From contig NZ_QTVN01000010.1 of the NCBI RefSeq assembly GCF_003460605.1, forward strand, positions 126,501 to 190,500: a stretch of DNA of 64,000 nucleotides, given 5' to 3'. The notes below the pieces were generated by a model that saw nothing but the letters and a program-made list of their open reading frames with translations, searched no databases and had not been told where the DNA came from. The DNA comes from Ruminococcus sp. AF31-8BH. GTDB taxonomy: Bacteria > Bacillota > Clostridia > Lachnospirales > Lachnospiraceae. Every line of letters begins with the position of its first letter. Position 1 is the first letter of the stretch. The position numbers and the translations under genes were made by a program. Below are positions 45,290 through 54,058 of this stretch, in pieces.

Positions 45290-46372
45290 TCAGCCTTCTG
45301 CCAGCTCCCGCATCAGCGCAGATACTGTAGTGATTTCCCGAATCCGGCCTGTATTAGAGCCGCAGAAAATCAGACCATTCTCCACATCCCCATTCACAGC
45401 CTGAATCAGGGCATTTGTAATACAATAGGGAACCTGCCCGGGATTACACTTTTCCAGGCAGTGATAACATTTTTTCACAGGAATACGGCCGGCTTCCACA
45501 GTCTCCACAAAGTGATTTCTCACAGCTCTTCCCGGCATTCCTACAGGACTTTGTACAATCTGGATATCTTCTTCCCTTGCATCAATGTATGCCTGCTTGT
45601 ACCGCTCATCTGCGTCGCACTCTTCGGTCGCCACAAACCGGCTTGCAATCTGCACGCCATCTGCTCCAAGCGACAGCACATGATCAATGTCACTTCGGTC
45701 AAAAATCCCACCTGCTACAACCACAGGAATTTCCCTGGAAAACTTTTCCTCATACTCTTTTTTACAGGAAATAATATCTCGGATTTCCTGATCAAAATCC
45801 AGATCTGCCCTATGGTCCAGCTGCTCCCTGGAAAAGCCCAGATGTCCCCCAGCCTCCGGTCCTTCAATGACGATCAGATCTGCCGTGCGGTTATAACGGT
45901 GTGCCCACATTTTCAGTATCAGCTGTGCTGCACGTTTAGATGAGACAATTGGTGCAATCTTTGTTCTGCAGGTTTCCGGCACCAGTTCCGGCAGGTTTAC
46001 AGGAAGTCCTGCGCCGCTGATAATAAGATCTGCACCGGCTGCCACAGCCTCATGTATATGTTCTTTGTAATGCTTCAATGCTGCCATAACATTAACACCA
46101 ATCAGTCCCCGTCCCTTTGCAATCTCACGGGCTTTTAAAATATGCCTGCGGATTGCGCGAAGATTACAGGCTGCCGGATCTTTTCCAAAGCCTTCCTCAT
46201 CGTATCCAATCTGTGCTGTAGAAATAACCCCTACGCCTCCTTCGGCCGCTACAGCCCCAGCCAGAGAGCTTCTGCTGACTCCGACTCCCATTCCTCCCTG
46301 AATAATGGGAAGCTCTGCAATTTTATCTCCGATTCTAAGACATTTCAGACTGCTTTTATACTCTCTATCCAC
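45290..46372 (-). CDS. Nitronate monooxygenase-like FMN enzyme with C-terminal Cys cluster
   Basis: TIM-barrel flavoprotein of the nitronate monooxygenase/2-nitropropane dioxygenase family. Motifs: LPIIQGGMGVGVS (FMN barrel start), GVNVMAALKHY, IISGAGLP, VIEGPEAGGHLG (catalytic-region His as in the family) and VVVAGGIFDR..GADGVQIASRFVA. Near the C-terminus CYHCLEKCNPGQVPYC gives a CX2CX3CX7C pattern, a possible Fe-S or zinc site like that of Fe-S old-yellow-enzyme relatives. Start chosen as GTG seven bases after GGAGGG, 360 aa; the ATG 15 bp upstream lacks a site. FabK was considered but the Cys tail and length do not fit. A perfect sigma-A promoter with an operator-like palindrome lies upstream. 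Confidence 0.8.
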   Translation of the reverse strand: MDREYKSSLKCLRIGDKIAELPIIQGGMGVGVSRSSLAGAVAAEGGVGVISTAQIGYDEEGFGKDPAACNLRAIRRHILKAREIAKGRGLIGVNVMAALKHYKEHIHEAVAAGADLIISGAGLPVNLPELVPETCRTKIAPIVSSKRAAQLILKMWAHRYNRTADLIVIEGPEAGGHLGFSREQLDHRADLDFDQEIRDIISCKKEYEEKFSREIPVVVAGGIFDRSDIDHVLSLGADGVQIASRFVATEECDADERYKQAYIDAREEDIQIVQSPVGMPGRAVRNHFVETVEAGRIPVKKCYHCLEKCNPGQVPYCITNALIQAVNGDVENGLIFCGSNTGRIREITTVSALMRELAEG

Positions 46373-46390
46373 AATAAAACCCTCCATAGT

Positions 46391-46423
46391 ATTTAGTTTG
46401 GCATTTAGTTTGATTATAAAACT
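46391..46423. promoter_or_regulatory. Operator-like palindrome and direct repeat at NMO transcription start
   Basis: 46407-46423 is a 17-bp near-perfect palindrome (AGTTTGATTATAAAACT, one mismatched pair) at the predicted +1. It resembles FabT/MarR-type boxes of the AGTTTGAT form. A 10-bp direct repeat ATTTAGTTTG occurs twice with 12-bp period at 46391-46412. Confidence 0.5.
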
Positions 46424-46428
46424 ATTTT

Positions 46429-46457
46429 ATTATAAAGGGTTATTCATATTCTGTCAA
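46429..46457 (-). promoter_or_regulatory. Consensus sigma-A promoter for the NMO gene
   Basis: Minus strand TTGACA, 17-bp spacer, TATAAT: a 12/12 match. Confidence 0.88.
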
Positions 46458-46471
46458 GCTCCCATCAAAAA

Positions 46472-46522
46472 ACAAAAAAACCAGGAGCTGTGCAAACGTA
46501 AAGGTTTGCATCAGCTCCTGGT
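46472..46522 (-). terminator. Terminator of the pyrH-to-rseP operon
   Basis: ACCAGGAGCTG..GCAAAC pairing with GTTTGC..CAGCTCCTGGT, then seven T on the minus strand, 20 bp past the rseP stop. Confidence 0.9.
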
Positions 46523-46541
46523 GGTAAATGCATCTTTATTT

Positions 46542-47828
46542 TCAGAATATTTTCAGAATGTCATTGTACATGACCACAACCATCAAAACCATCAGTACCA
46601 TCAGCCCGGCAAAATGGATGGTGCCTTCCACCTGGCGGTTGACAGGCTTTCTGCGCACTGCCTCAATGATGAGGAATACCAGACGGCCGCCGTCCAGTGC
46701 TGGCAGGGGAAGAAGGTTCATAACCCCAAGGTTTGCGGACAGCAGGGCTGCCATGTACAGCATATTCACCCAAATTGCCAGCATTCCCTCACTCTTGCTC
46801 TCCTCATAGGTGCTTCCGATGGCATCCACAACGCCAACCGGCCCGCTGAGATCCTTCACCCCAAGACCTCCTGTAAGAAGCTCCTTCAGGCTAAGCAAGG
46901 TGGAGCGGATCAGATATTTTACTTCCAGAGCACCGTATTTCAGCACGCCGAAGCCCTCTGCCTTGGTATAGGCAAGGTTGTAGGAAAATTTCAGAACCGC
47001 AGTGCGGTACTCTTTAGGCGTTACATCTGCAGTGTATTCCAGACCGTCTCTTTCATAGGTGATGGTCACAGTCTCGCCGGTAAGAGGATGATCTGCAAGA
47101 TAATTGGTATAATCCTCTGCATTCTCCAGGCGGGTGCCATTGATGGAAGTAATCACATCCCCAGGCTCCACACCGGTTTCTGACAGACCCATTCCCGGGA
47201 TCAGGGATTCTACCTCAAGGGAATCCGTATTCTTCCGGTTAAAGCCAAGAAGATACCGAACCTGCACATCCGGCTTGAAAGACAGCTCCACATCTTTCCC
47301 ATCCCGTTCAACGGTCATGTGGATGGTCTCATCCTCCTGGACGCTGTTCAGGTACATATAAAGATACAGGTCCCTTGCCAGGTCTATGTGATACCCCTGA
47401 TATTCCTTGATGATATCCCCCTCCTGAAGACCAGCCTCTGCCACTGTAGAACCGCTTTCCACCTGGGTAACCTCAGCTGGATCATATCCCACCAGAGAAA
47501 CAATGATCACTGTTATCACAAATGCCAGGATAAAGTTGAACACAGGTCCTGCCGCAACTGTGGCGATTCTGCCCCATACAGGCGCTCCGTTAAAGGTTCC
47601 CGGCGCTTCGTCCTCCATATCCTCTCCCATCATGGCACAGGAACCGCCGATGGGAAACAGCTTCAGAGAGTACCTGGTTCCGTTCTTCACCGTACTGAGA
47701 AGTCTTGGTCCCATTCCAAGAGAAAACTCTGTTACTACGATTTTATTTTTCTTTGCCAGAAGGAAATGTCCCAGCTCATGAAAAAGAATGATCGCACTGA
47801 AAATCAAAATTGCCAGAATAATTTTCAA
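46542..47828 (-). CDS. rseP: Site-2 (RIP) zinc metalloprotease RseP-type
   Basis: Membrane metalloprotease that cuts transmembrane segments of anti-sigma factors and signal-peptide remnants. First helix holds HELGH (zinc motif); a PDZ domain lies in the middle (GVEPGDVITSINGTRLEN), with a second PDZ-like repeat before it; the third conserved helix carries NLLPLPALDGGRL. Length 428 aa from a TTG start one base after the dxr stop, with AGGTGG upstream. Upstream in-frame codons extend into dxr and lack homology. It closes the uppS-cdsA-dxr-rseP set. Confidence 0.92.
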   Translation of the reverse strand: MKIILAILIFSAIILFHELGHFLLAKKNKIVVTEFSLGMGPRLLSTVKNGTRYSLKLFPIGGSCAMMGEDMEDEAPGTFNGAPVWGRIATVAAGPVFNFILAFVITVIIVSLVGYDPAEVTQVESGSTVAEAGLQEGDIIKEYQGYHIDLARDLYLYMYLNSVQEDETIHMTVERDGKDVELSFKPDVQVRYLLGFNRKNTDSLEVESLIPGMGLSETGVEPGDVITSINGTRLENAEDYTNYLADHPLTGETVTITYERDGLEYTADVTPKEYRTAVLKFSYNLAYTKAEGFGVLKYGALEVKYLIRSTLLSLKELLTGGLGVKDLSGPVGVVDAIGSTYEESKSEGMLAIWVNMLYMAALLSANLGVMNLLPLPALDGGRLVFLIIEAVRRKPVNRQVEGTIHFAGLMVLMVLMVVVMYNDILKIF

Positions 47829-47829
47829 T

Positions 47830-48972
47830 CTACCACCTGCTTTCGATCCATTTATAAGTCTCCGCCTCAACAGCCAGTATCTCGTCCAGGTCAGGATTTG
47901 CGATTACCTGATGTCTGTCCATAGACTGTCCGATAATCTCATAAATATCCAGAAAGCCGATCTTTTCCTGCAGAAATTTCTTAACTGCCAGCTCATTTGC
48001 CGCATTAAATACAGTCGGCATGCTGCCTCCTGCCCTGGCAGCGTCCATTGCCATAGGAAGTCCCAGGAAGGTTTCCATATCCGGATCCTCGAAGGTGATC
48101 TCTTTTAATTTGTGGAAATCAAGACGCTCTCCCTCTAAGTATCTGCGCTCCGGATAGTAAAGGGCATACTGGATGGGAAGACGCATATCCGGAGTTCCAA
48201 GCTGGGCCATCACCGCGCCGTCTTTAAACTCCACCATGGAGTGGATAATGCTCTTTGGCTGGACAACTACCTGAATGTGATCCAGGTCTACATCAAACAG
48301 CCACTTGGCTTCCATTACCTCAAGGCCTTTGTTCACCAGGGTAGCAGAATCTACGGTGATCTTCTGTCCCATCACCCAGTTGGGGTGCTTCAGGGTATCC
48401 GCAAGAGTTACATTCTTTAACTCATCTCTTTTTCTTCCGCGGAAAGGACCGCCGGATGCAGTGATCAGAAGCTTCTCCACCTGCTCTCTTTTTTCCCCGT
48501 GAAGGGCCTGGAAAATGGCACTGTGCTCACTGTCCACAGGAAGGATCTGAACGCCGTATTCTTTTGCCATTGGAATGATCAAATGACCAGCTGTTACAAG
48601 AGTCTCTTTATTGGCAAGGGCAATGTCCTTGCCTGCCTTAATTCCTTCCATAGTAGGACGGATTCCGATCATTCCCACAACAGCTGTTACCAAAATGTCC
48701 GTCTCAGGCATACGGGCAAGCTCCAGAAGCCCATCCATTCCGGATACGATCTTCACATCCATATCCTGAAGGCGGACGGCCAGGTCCTTTGCCGCATTTT
48801 CATCCCACACTGCGATCAGCTTAGGATGAAACTCCCTTGCCTGCTCTTCCAGCATTTTTACATTTCTTCCGGCGCTGATTCCCAGCACTTCAATATCACC
48901 ATTGGCTCTTACCACATCCAGTGTCTGGGTACCAATGGACCCTGTAGAGCCTAAAATTGCAATTTTTTTCAT
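47830..48972 (-). CDS. dxr: 1-deoxy-D-xylulose-5-phosphate reductoisomerase
   Basis: NADPH-dependent second enzyme of the MEP isoprenoid pathway. N-terminal Rossmann motif AILGSTGSIGTQTLDVV; DSEHSAIFQ (metal and substrate residues); LLITASGGPFRG and LKHPNWVMGQKITVDSATLVNKGLEVMEA. Length 380 aa. GAGAGGA precedes the ATG. The pathway provides the prenyl diphosphates used by UppS, encoded two genes upstream in the same transcript. Confidence 0.96.
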   Translation of the reverse strand: MKKIAILGSTGSIGTQTLDVVRANGDIEVLGISAGRNVKMLEEQAREFHPKLIAVWDENAAKDLAVRLQDMDVKIVSGMDGLLELARMPETDILVTAVVGMIGIRPTMEGIKAGKDIALANKETLVTAGHLIIPMAKEYGVQILPVDSEHSAIFQALHGEKREQVEKLLITASGGPFRGRKRDELKNVTLADTLKHPNWVMGQKITVDSATLVNKGLEVMEAKWLFDVDLDHIQVVVQPKSIIHSMVEFKDGAVMAQLGTPDMRLPIQYALYYPERRYLEGERLDFHKLKEITFEDPDMETFLGLPMAMDAARAGGSMPTVFNAANELAVKKFLQEKIGFLDIYEIIGQSMDRHQVIANPDLDEILAVEAETYKWIESRW

Positions 48973-49044
48973 GTAAATATCCTCTCAAATTCAATATGAA
49001 CCACTTCCGGAAAACCTCGCCTCAAGGCATCCATGTTTCCAGGA

Positions 49045-49839
49045 TCAGATTCCCAGCACCAGCTTCGCCAGGAAGTAAATGGCAGGTGCGGTAAAGATCA
49101 CACTGTCAAAACGGTCCAGAATTCCGCCATGTCCCGGAATCAGTTTGCCATAGTCCTTGATTCCCTGGTTTCTCTTAATTGCAGAAGCTGCAAGGTCTCC
49201 TACCATAGAAATCAAAGCGCCCACTGCACAGATCAGGGCATACTCTGCCATAGGGCCGCCTGTAGCAGCTGCGTAGATCACGCCCAGAAGAGCTGCTCCT
49301 GCCACGCCGCCGATTCCGCCTTCCACAGATTTCTTCGGGCTTAAAACAGGTGCCATCTTGTGCTTGCCGATCAGCATTCCCACGCAGTATGCACAGGTAT
49401 CACATCCCCATGAACAAAGGAAGATCAGCCATACCAGGAATTTGCCATCCGGCAGGTTTCTGGTAAGATAAATAAAGGAAAGCATCACTGCCACATATAC
49501 CACGCCGAAAAATGCAGGCATTACCTGCTCGGCATGAAAACGGGGATAATTAAATACATACACAAACATAAAGATCATGAACGCAATAATAACGCCCATC
49601 ATTCCATATTTCTCAAAATCTGCTGCCATCAGCACATAATAGATCACAGCACCTAAGTATCCTGCAATTTCCAGTGCGTTAAACTGATCTGTGCGAACCT
49701 TCATGGCCTTATACAGCTCCTGCATTCCGATCAGGGAAATGCCAAGCAGTGTGAAGAACAGCACGTAGCCGCCGCTGATAATGGTGAGAAGCGCCACTGC
49801 CACCAGCACGATTCCGCTTAACAGTCGTGTCTTAAACAT
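49045..49839 (-). CDS. cdsA: Phosphatidate cytidylyltransferase
   Basis: Integral membrane enzyme making CDP-diacylglycerol from phosphatidate and CTP. The 264-aa product has about eight hydrophobic segments. The C-terminal signature is present (SPKKSVEGGIGGVAGAAL, then GDLAASAIKRNQGIKDYGKLIPGHGGILDRFDS, partly shown). AAGGAGG lies in the last codons of uppS. It supplies phospholipid synthesis next to isoprenoid-lipid genes, the conserved order. Confidence 0.94.
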   Translation of the reverse strand: MFKTRLLSGIVLVAVALLTIISGGYVLFFTLLGISLIGMQELYKAMKVRTDQFNALEIAGYLGAVIYYVLMAADFEKYGMMGVIIAFMIFMFVYVFNYPRFHAEQVMPAFFGVVYVAVMLSFIYLTRNLPDGKFLVWLIFLCSWGCDTCAYCVGMLIGKHKMAPVLSPKKSVEGGIGGVAGAALLGVIYAAATGGPMAEYALICAVGALISMVGDLAASAIKRNQGIKDYGKLIPGHGGILDRFDSVIFTAPAIYFLAKLVLGI

Positions 49840-49840
49840 G

Positions 49841-50548
49841 TTATTCCTCCTTCACTCCGCCGTATCTTCTGTCTCTTTGATTATATTTCTCGATAGCCTG
49901 TATTAATTCTGGTTTGTGGAAATCTGGCCATGCCACATCGGTAAAATAAAATTCCGTGTAGGCCAGCTGCCACATCAGGAAATTGGAAAGCCGCTGCTCC
50001 CCGCTGGTGCGGATCAGAAGATCCGGGTCCGGCACGCCTGCTGTGTCCAGATAGCTTTCAATCCTGCTCTCTGTCACCTCATCCGGTGAAAGCTTTCCGT
50101 CGGCTACATCCTGGGCCATTTTTTTCATGCCTCTTGTGATCTCATCACGGCTTCCGTAATTCATGGCAATCTGGAAATACAGCTCATCGTAATCCTTGGA
50201 AAACTCCTCCAGCTTGTGGATGCTCTCCTGGATATCCGGTGCAAAAGCAGAAATATCACCGATGATCTTGATCTTCATCTTATTGTCTCTGGAAATCTTA
50301 ATACACTTCTTCAGATAGCTGCGGAACAGCTTCATCAGACCGTCTACTTCCTCCCTGGAACGCTTCCAGTTCTCTGTGGAAAAAGCGTAGACCGTCAGGT
50401 ATTTCACGCCCAGATCCTTAATATCATAGCAGACCTGCTCCAGATTGGCGCAGCCTTTTATATGTCCATAGCCGCGGGGCATTCCCTTTGCCTTCGCCCA
50501 GCGTCCGTTTCCATCCAGGATGATGGCAATATGATTGGGTACGTTCAT
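49841..50548 (-). CDS. uppS: Isoprenyl transferase (undecaprenyl diphosphate synthase)
   Basis: Cis-prenyltransferase extending farnesyl diphosphate to the C55 lipid carrier for cell-wall synthesis. Motifs: HIAIILDGNGRWAKAKG (catalytic Asp, P-loop), YAFSTENWKRS, and the C-terminal DLLIRTSGEQRLSNFLMWQ with TEFYFTD. Start at MNVPNHIAI, preceded by AGGGAG; the frame open upstream has no site and no homology. Length 235 aa, the usual size. Confidence 0.95.
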   Translation of the reverse strand: MNVPNHIAIILDGNGRWAKAKGMPRGYGHIKGCANLEQVCYDIKDLGVKYLTVYAFSTENWKRSREEVDGLMKLFRSYLKKCIKISRDNKMKIKIIGDISAFAPDIQESIHKLEEFSKDYDELYFQIAMNYGSRDEITRGMKKMAQDVADGKLSPDEVTESRIESYLDTAGVPDPDLLIRTSGEQRLSNFLMWQLAYTEFYFTDVAWPDFHKPELIQAIEKYNQRDRRYGGVKEE

Positions 50549-50658
50549 AGTTCTCTCCCTGTTCTTTCGTTTTTCTTTATAAGGCAGAAGAGAGCTCTTT
50601 TCCAGAGCTCTCTTTACGCTGTTTCCCTGCAAAAGGGGCAGACAGCAGACATATCCTT

Positions 50659-51213
50659 TTATACAGTCATAATCTCTTTTCCCTTGAGTTCAACTGCTGC
50701 ATCTACATCCTTGATGTATTTGTCTGTAAGCTTCTGGATCTTGTCTTCCAGTTCTTTGATCTCGTCCTCGGATACATCCTCTTCTTTTTTCAGTTTTTTG
50801 TATGCATCGTTGGCATCACGGCGGATGTTGCGGACTGCAACCTTGGCAGCTTCGCCTTTTTTCTTGATATCCTTTACAAGATCTTTACGGCGCTCCTCTG
50901 TAAGCTCCGGGAAAATAAGGCGGATCACTTTACCATCGTTGTTCGGGTTCAGTCCCAGGTCAGAGGTAAGGATTGCTTTCTCGATTCCCTTGATCAGGCT
51001 GGATTCCCATGGCTGGATCTGGATCATACGTGCTTCCGGAACGGTAATATTGGCGACCTGCTGAAGAGGTGTTGGACTTCCGTAATAGTCTACGGTCAGC
51101 TTGTCCAGAATGTGCGGGTTGGCGCGTCCTGCACGGATCGTAGCCAGCTCTGCCTCAAGGCTTGCCAGTGTTTTTTTCATTTTCTCTTCATACTTCTGAA
51201 TTCTTTCATCCAT
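50659..51213 (-). CDS. frr: Ribosome recycling factor
   Basis: With EF-G splits post-termination ribosomes. The 184-aa three-helix-bundle protein shows [22 protein letters not shown] near the N-terminus, the core [33 protein letters not shown] and the long C-terminal helix. GGGAG precedes the ATG. It follows pyrH, the conserved pyrH-frr order; the 89-bp gap between them contains a palindromic element. Confidence 0.97.
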   Translation of the reverse strand: MDERIQKYEEKMKKTLASLEAELATIRAGRANPHILDKLTVDYYGSPTPLQQVANITVPEARMIQIQPWESSLIKGIEKAILTSDLGLNPNNDGKVIRLIFPELTEERRKDLVKDIKKKGEAAKVAVRNIRRDANDAYKKLKKEEDVSEDEIKELEDKIQKLTDKYIKDVDAAVELKGKEIMTV

Positions 51214-51265
51214 GTATTTAATCTCCCTCTAAAATATTTTTGTAATCCTAACTTGATATCCACGA

Positions 51266-51295
51266 ATTGCTCCGCTGCAAAGCAGCTCCCGCAAT
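51266..51295. repeat. Palindromic element (GGA-type), copy 2
   Basis: ATTGC/GCAAT outer stem, TCC internal loops, GCTGC/GCAGC inner stem, AAA loop. Same architecture as 31629-31660 with compensating inner-stem bases; placed between the pyrH stop and frr. Confidence 0.65.
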
Positions 51296-51302
51296 CCTCC
51301 GA

Positions 51303-52004
51303 TTATACAGTCACCTTAGTTCCTGTAAATTTGCCGTGAACGGTATTGATAATGCTGTTTTCCTCATCAAGGGCAAATACCAGCATCGGCATCTTCTGCT
51401 CCAGGCACATAATAGATGCGGTCAGGTCCATGGCTGCAAGCTTCTTGTCAACAACCTCCTGGATGGAGATCTCGTCATATTTCACTGCATTTGGGTTCAC
51501 CTTCGGGTCGCTGTCATAGATACCGTCAACAGCCTTGGCAAGAAGGATGGCCTCTGCTTCGATCTCAACTGCACGAAGAACAGTAGCGGTATCTGTGGAG
51601 AAATACGGATGTCCGGTACCGCCGGCAAAGAATACCAGCTTGCCCTGTGCAAAGCTCTCCTCCACGCTGTCCTTGGAATACAGCTTGGTAAATGCGCCGC
51701 ATGCAAATGGAGTGTAGATCTCAGTCTGCATTCCGGTATATCTGCAAAGGTCAGATACATAGATGCAGTTCATAATGGTTGCAAGCATTCCGATCTGGTC
51801 TGCCTTGCTGCGGTCGATGGTCTCGCTGGTACGTCCTCTCCAGAAGTTTCCACCGCCGATCACGATTCCAATCTGTACGCCTTCGTCAGAAATTGCCTTG
51901 ATCTGCTTGGCTACAGCCAGAACTGTTGCCTCGTCAAATCCTGTTTTCTTCGGGCCTGCAAGAGCCTCTCCGCTTAATTTTAATAATACTCTTTTCATTT
52001 CCAT
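51303..52004 (-). CDS. pyrH: UMP kinase
   Basis: Bacterial UMP kinase of the amino-acid-kinase fold, making UDP. Motifs: RVLLKLSGEAL (N-terminal Lys/Gly phosphate site), IVIGGGNFWRGR, MLATIMNCIYVSD, FFAGGTGHPYFSTDTA and the VDGIYDSDPKVNPNA loop. Length 233 aa. AGGA lies seven bases before the ATG. It starts 32 bp after a lipoprotein gene and probably shares its transcript. Confidence 0.96.
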   Translation of the reverse strand: MEMKRVLLKLSGEALAGPKKTGFDEATVLAVAKQIKAISDEGVQIGIVIGGGNFWRGRTSETIDRSKADQIGMLATIMNCIYVSDLCRYTGMQTEIYTPFACGAFTKLYSKDSVEESFAQGKLVFFAGGTGHPYFSTDTATVLRAVEIEAEAILLAKAVDGIYDSDPKVNPNAVKYDEISIQEVVDKKLAAMDLTASIMCLEQKMPMLVFALDEENSIINTVHGKFTGTKVTV

Positions 52005-52036
52005 TCTTTTGTCCTGCCTTATATTTTAATAATGAA

Positions 52037-53002
52037 TTACCAAACACCTGCAACAACTTCGTTGCCGCTTTCATCTACTGTAGTAGAAACTGTGAAAGTA
52101 TCGTAATAATGATAGCCGGTCTCACCTGTCTCTGGCTCATTCTCATAGTCGCTTCCATTGGCCTCACCGAGAGCTGCAATCAGACTGGAAAGAGGCTGGC
52201 CGATATAGGACTTCGCCTGGTCTGCGGTAGGACCGTCATTACTGCCTGGATTATCCGGAACCGGTGTAGCAGTCGGATCAGCTGCCGGATTGTCCGGAGT
52301 CGGTGTGGCAGTTGGAGCTGCCGTGCTGTTCGGAACCGGTGTCGCTGTCGGGTCCGGAGTCTCATCGTCCTCCTCATCGCTGCTGTCATCCAGTCCCAGG
52401 CGCTTCTTCACCTCATTCAGAGTAGAAGTCTCCTTCTTGCTGGATGCAGTGAGATAAGTCGCATACGGGATCGCGTCATCTCCGCTTCCATCCATCTTCA
52501 AAGTGATCTGTGTGATGGTCGTAAGAGGAAGCTTGCGGAAATAGCAGTCTGTCAGGCTGTCGTCTGCATACACAATGCGGATATCAAAGCTTGTCACTGT
52601 CTTTCCTGAAGCGTCCTTCACGTTCTTATCGTAGTAATAAAGTGCCTTGTCATCGTCTTTCAGGGTAAATAATCCCTTGATCAGCTCATCTCCCCAGTCA
52701 TCATCGTCATCTGTAGTTGGACGCACATAAATACCTGCAATATCAGAGCCTGTTTCATTAACAATAATCAGCTTGGATGCTGTAGTAGTCTTATCACCGA
52801 TCACATTCTTAATATCGCTGTCATCTGACTTCTGCATATCAACCAGTGTGCCTTCATCATTGCCTGCTGTATCTGTATTCTCAGCAGGGGTTACAGTTGC
52901 CTGTGCTTCCTGCTTGGGTTCTTCGGTTTTCTTCTTACCGCATCCGACTGCTGTTATTGCAGTTATCATAATCGCTGCAAGAATTAAGTAACGTTTTTTC
53001 AT
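52037..53002 (-). CDS. Threonine/proline-rich surface lipoprotein, function unknown
   Basis: 321-aa predicted lipoprotein: N-terminal MKKRYLILAAIMITAITAVGC ends in a lipobox (TAVG-C at residue 21). The folded part (about 70-205) contains KLIIVNETGSDIAGIYVRP, resembling domains annotated only as hypothetical in Lachnospiraceae. A low-complexity linker of PTATPVP units (about 220-265) follows, then a small C-terminal domain (QAKSYIGQPLSSLIAALGEANGS) that resembles a repeat seen in other surface proteins. Start at the ATG after GGGAGGAA. It has a strong promoter and precedes pyrH. Confidence 0.75.
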   Translation of the reverse strand: MKKRYLILAAIMITAITAVGCGKKKTEEPKQEAQATVTPAENTDTAGNDEGTLVDMQKSDDSDIKNVIGDKTTTASKLIIVNETGSDIAGIYVRPTTDDDDDWGDELIKGLFTLKDDDKALYYYDKNVKDASGKTVTSFDIRIVYADDSLTDCYFRKLPLTTITQITLKMDGSGDDAIPYATYLTASSKKETSTLNEVKKRLGLDDSSDEEDDETPDPTATPVPNSTAAPTATPTPDNPAADPTATPVPDNPGSNDGPTADQAKSYIGQPLSSLIAALGEANGSDYENEPETGETGYHYYDTFTVSTTVDESGNEVVAGVW

Positions 53003-53085
53003 AATATATTCCTCCCACAAAACGGAACCAGTGCAGCGAAAGTTCAGGATCCGCCATGCCAGTTCTCCACTTTTTGTTCTCCATT

Positions 53086-53114
53086 ATTATTACAGAGTAT
53101 GGCAGACTTGTCAA
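53086..53114 (-). promoter_or_regulatory. Sigma-A promoter for the lipoprotein-pyrH operon
   Basis: Minus strand TTGACA, 17-bp spacer, AATAAT. Confidence 0.75.
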
Positions 53115-53182
53115 CCGAAGGCGGAATGATTTCATACAATTTTTAGACTTTTCGATGTTTTCTGTACATTTATAAAAAAGCT

Positions 53183-53923
53183 TCAAAGCCTTGTATTTCG
53201 ATATTCATTGGCAGAAATTCCCTCCATTTTCTTGAACACCCTGGAAAAATGAGCCACATCTGTGAAGCCTACCATTTCTGAAATATCAACAATGCGAAGC
53301 TGCATTTCCTTCAGAAGCTCTTTGGCATGCTCCACCCGGATCTGATTCAAGATCTCGGAGAAATTCCGGTTCTCATGTTTATTCAGAAGCTTACTCAAAT
53401 GCCACTGGCTTACATAGGTTTTTTCCGCAACCAGAGCCAGCGTCAGCTTCTCATTGTAATGCTCTTCCATATAAGCAAGGGCATTTTTCACAATAAAGCT
53501 TCCTGCGCTGTTCTCTTCCTGACTCTCCTCATGGGAAGCCACGCCCTTTTTCTTCAGGTTCTCTGCCATCACAGCAAGAGCCTCCTCGATTTCCTCCAGC
53601 TTGGAAGGCTTAAGCAAAAATCTGCACACTCCAAGGCGGATGGCCTCCTGGCAATAATCAAAATCCCGAAATCCGGTAAGAATGCTGATCTGCATATCCG
53701 GAAATTCGGATTTCAAAGCTGCGATCATTTTCAGCCCGTCCAGTCCGGGCATGGAAATATCCGTAAAAATAATATCCGGCCTCTTCTCCCGGATGGTAAC
53801 AAGTCCTTCTTTTCCACCGTAGGCACAGGCTGTTACGCAGCAGCCATATTTTTCCCAGGGAACCAGTTTGGAAATTCCCTCTACAATAATCGGTTCATCG
53901 TCAATGATCACTACATGGTACAT
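53183..53923 (-). CDS. AraC-type response regulator (YesN-like), orphaned
   Basis: 246 aa. Receiver domain with acidic pair DDE at 8-10, phospho-acceptor Asp55 in IIFTDISMPG and Lys105 in LLKPSK; AraC-type DNA-binding domain at about 145-245 (VAEKTYVSQWHLSKLLNK, then VGFTDVAHFSRVFKKMEGISANEYR). Such regulators are normally phosphorylated by a YesM-type sensor kinase in the same locus and control sugar-transport operons. Here the only sensor sequence nearby is fused to a binding protein and lacks the kinase part. GGGGGAGG precedes the ATG. Last gene of the operon. Confidence 0.9.
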   Translation of the reverse strand: MYHVVIIDDEPIIVEGISKLVPWEKYGCCVTACAYGGKEGLVTIREKRPDIIFTDISMPGLDGLKMIAALKSEFPDMQISILTGFRDFDYCQEAIRLGVCRFLLKPSKLEEIEEALAVMAENLKKKGVASHEESQEENSAGSFIVKNALAYMEEHYNEKLTLALVAEKTYVSQWHLSKLLNKHENRNFSEILNQIRVEHAKELLKEMQLRIVDISEMVGFTDVAHFSRVFKKMEGISANEYRNTRL

Positions 53924-54058
53924 TTCTTTTTTCCTCCCCCATTACAGCAGTTTTTGCTGTATTTCTATTATACCCGAAAGCCGGATCCAGGTCAAAATTT
54001 CCGGACAGCAAAAAACGGGAAATTGTCTTTTCCAACAATTCCCCAGCCCTTTGCCTTT

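Noticed and set aside
45290..46372. Enoyl-ACP reductase FabK
   Set aside because: Same fold family and a FabT-like operator, but the protein is longer, has a C-terminal Cys cluster and no fab genes nearby.
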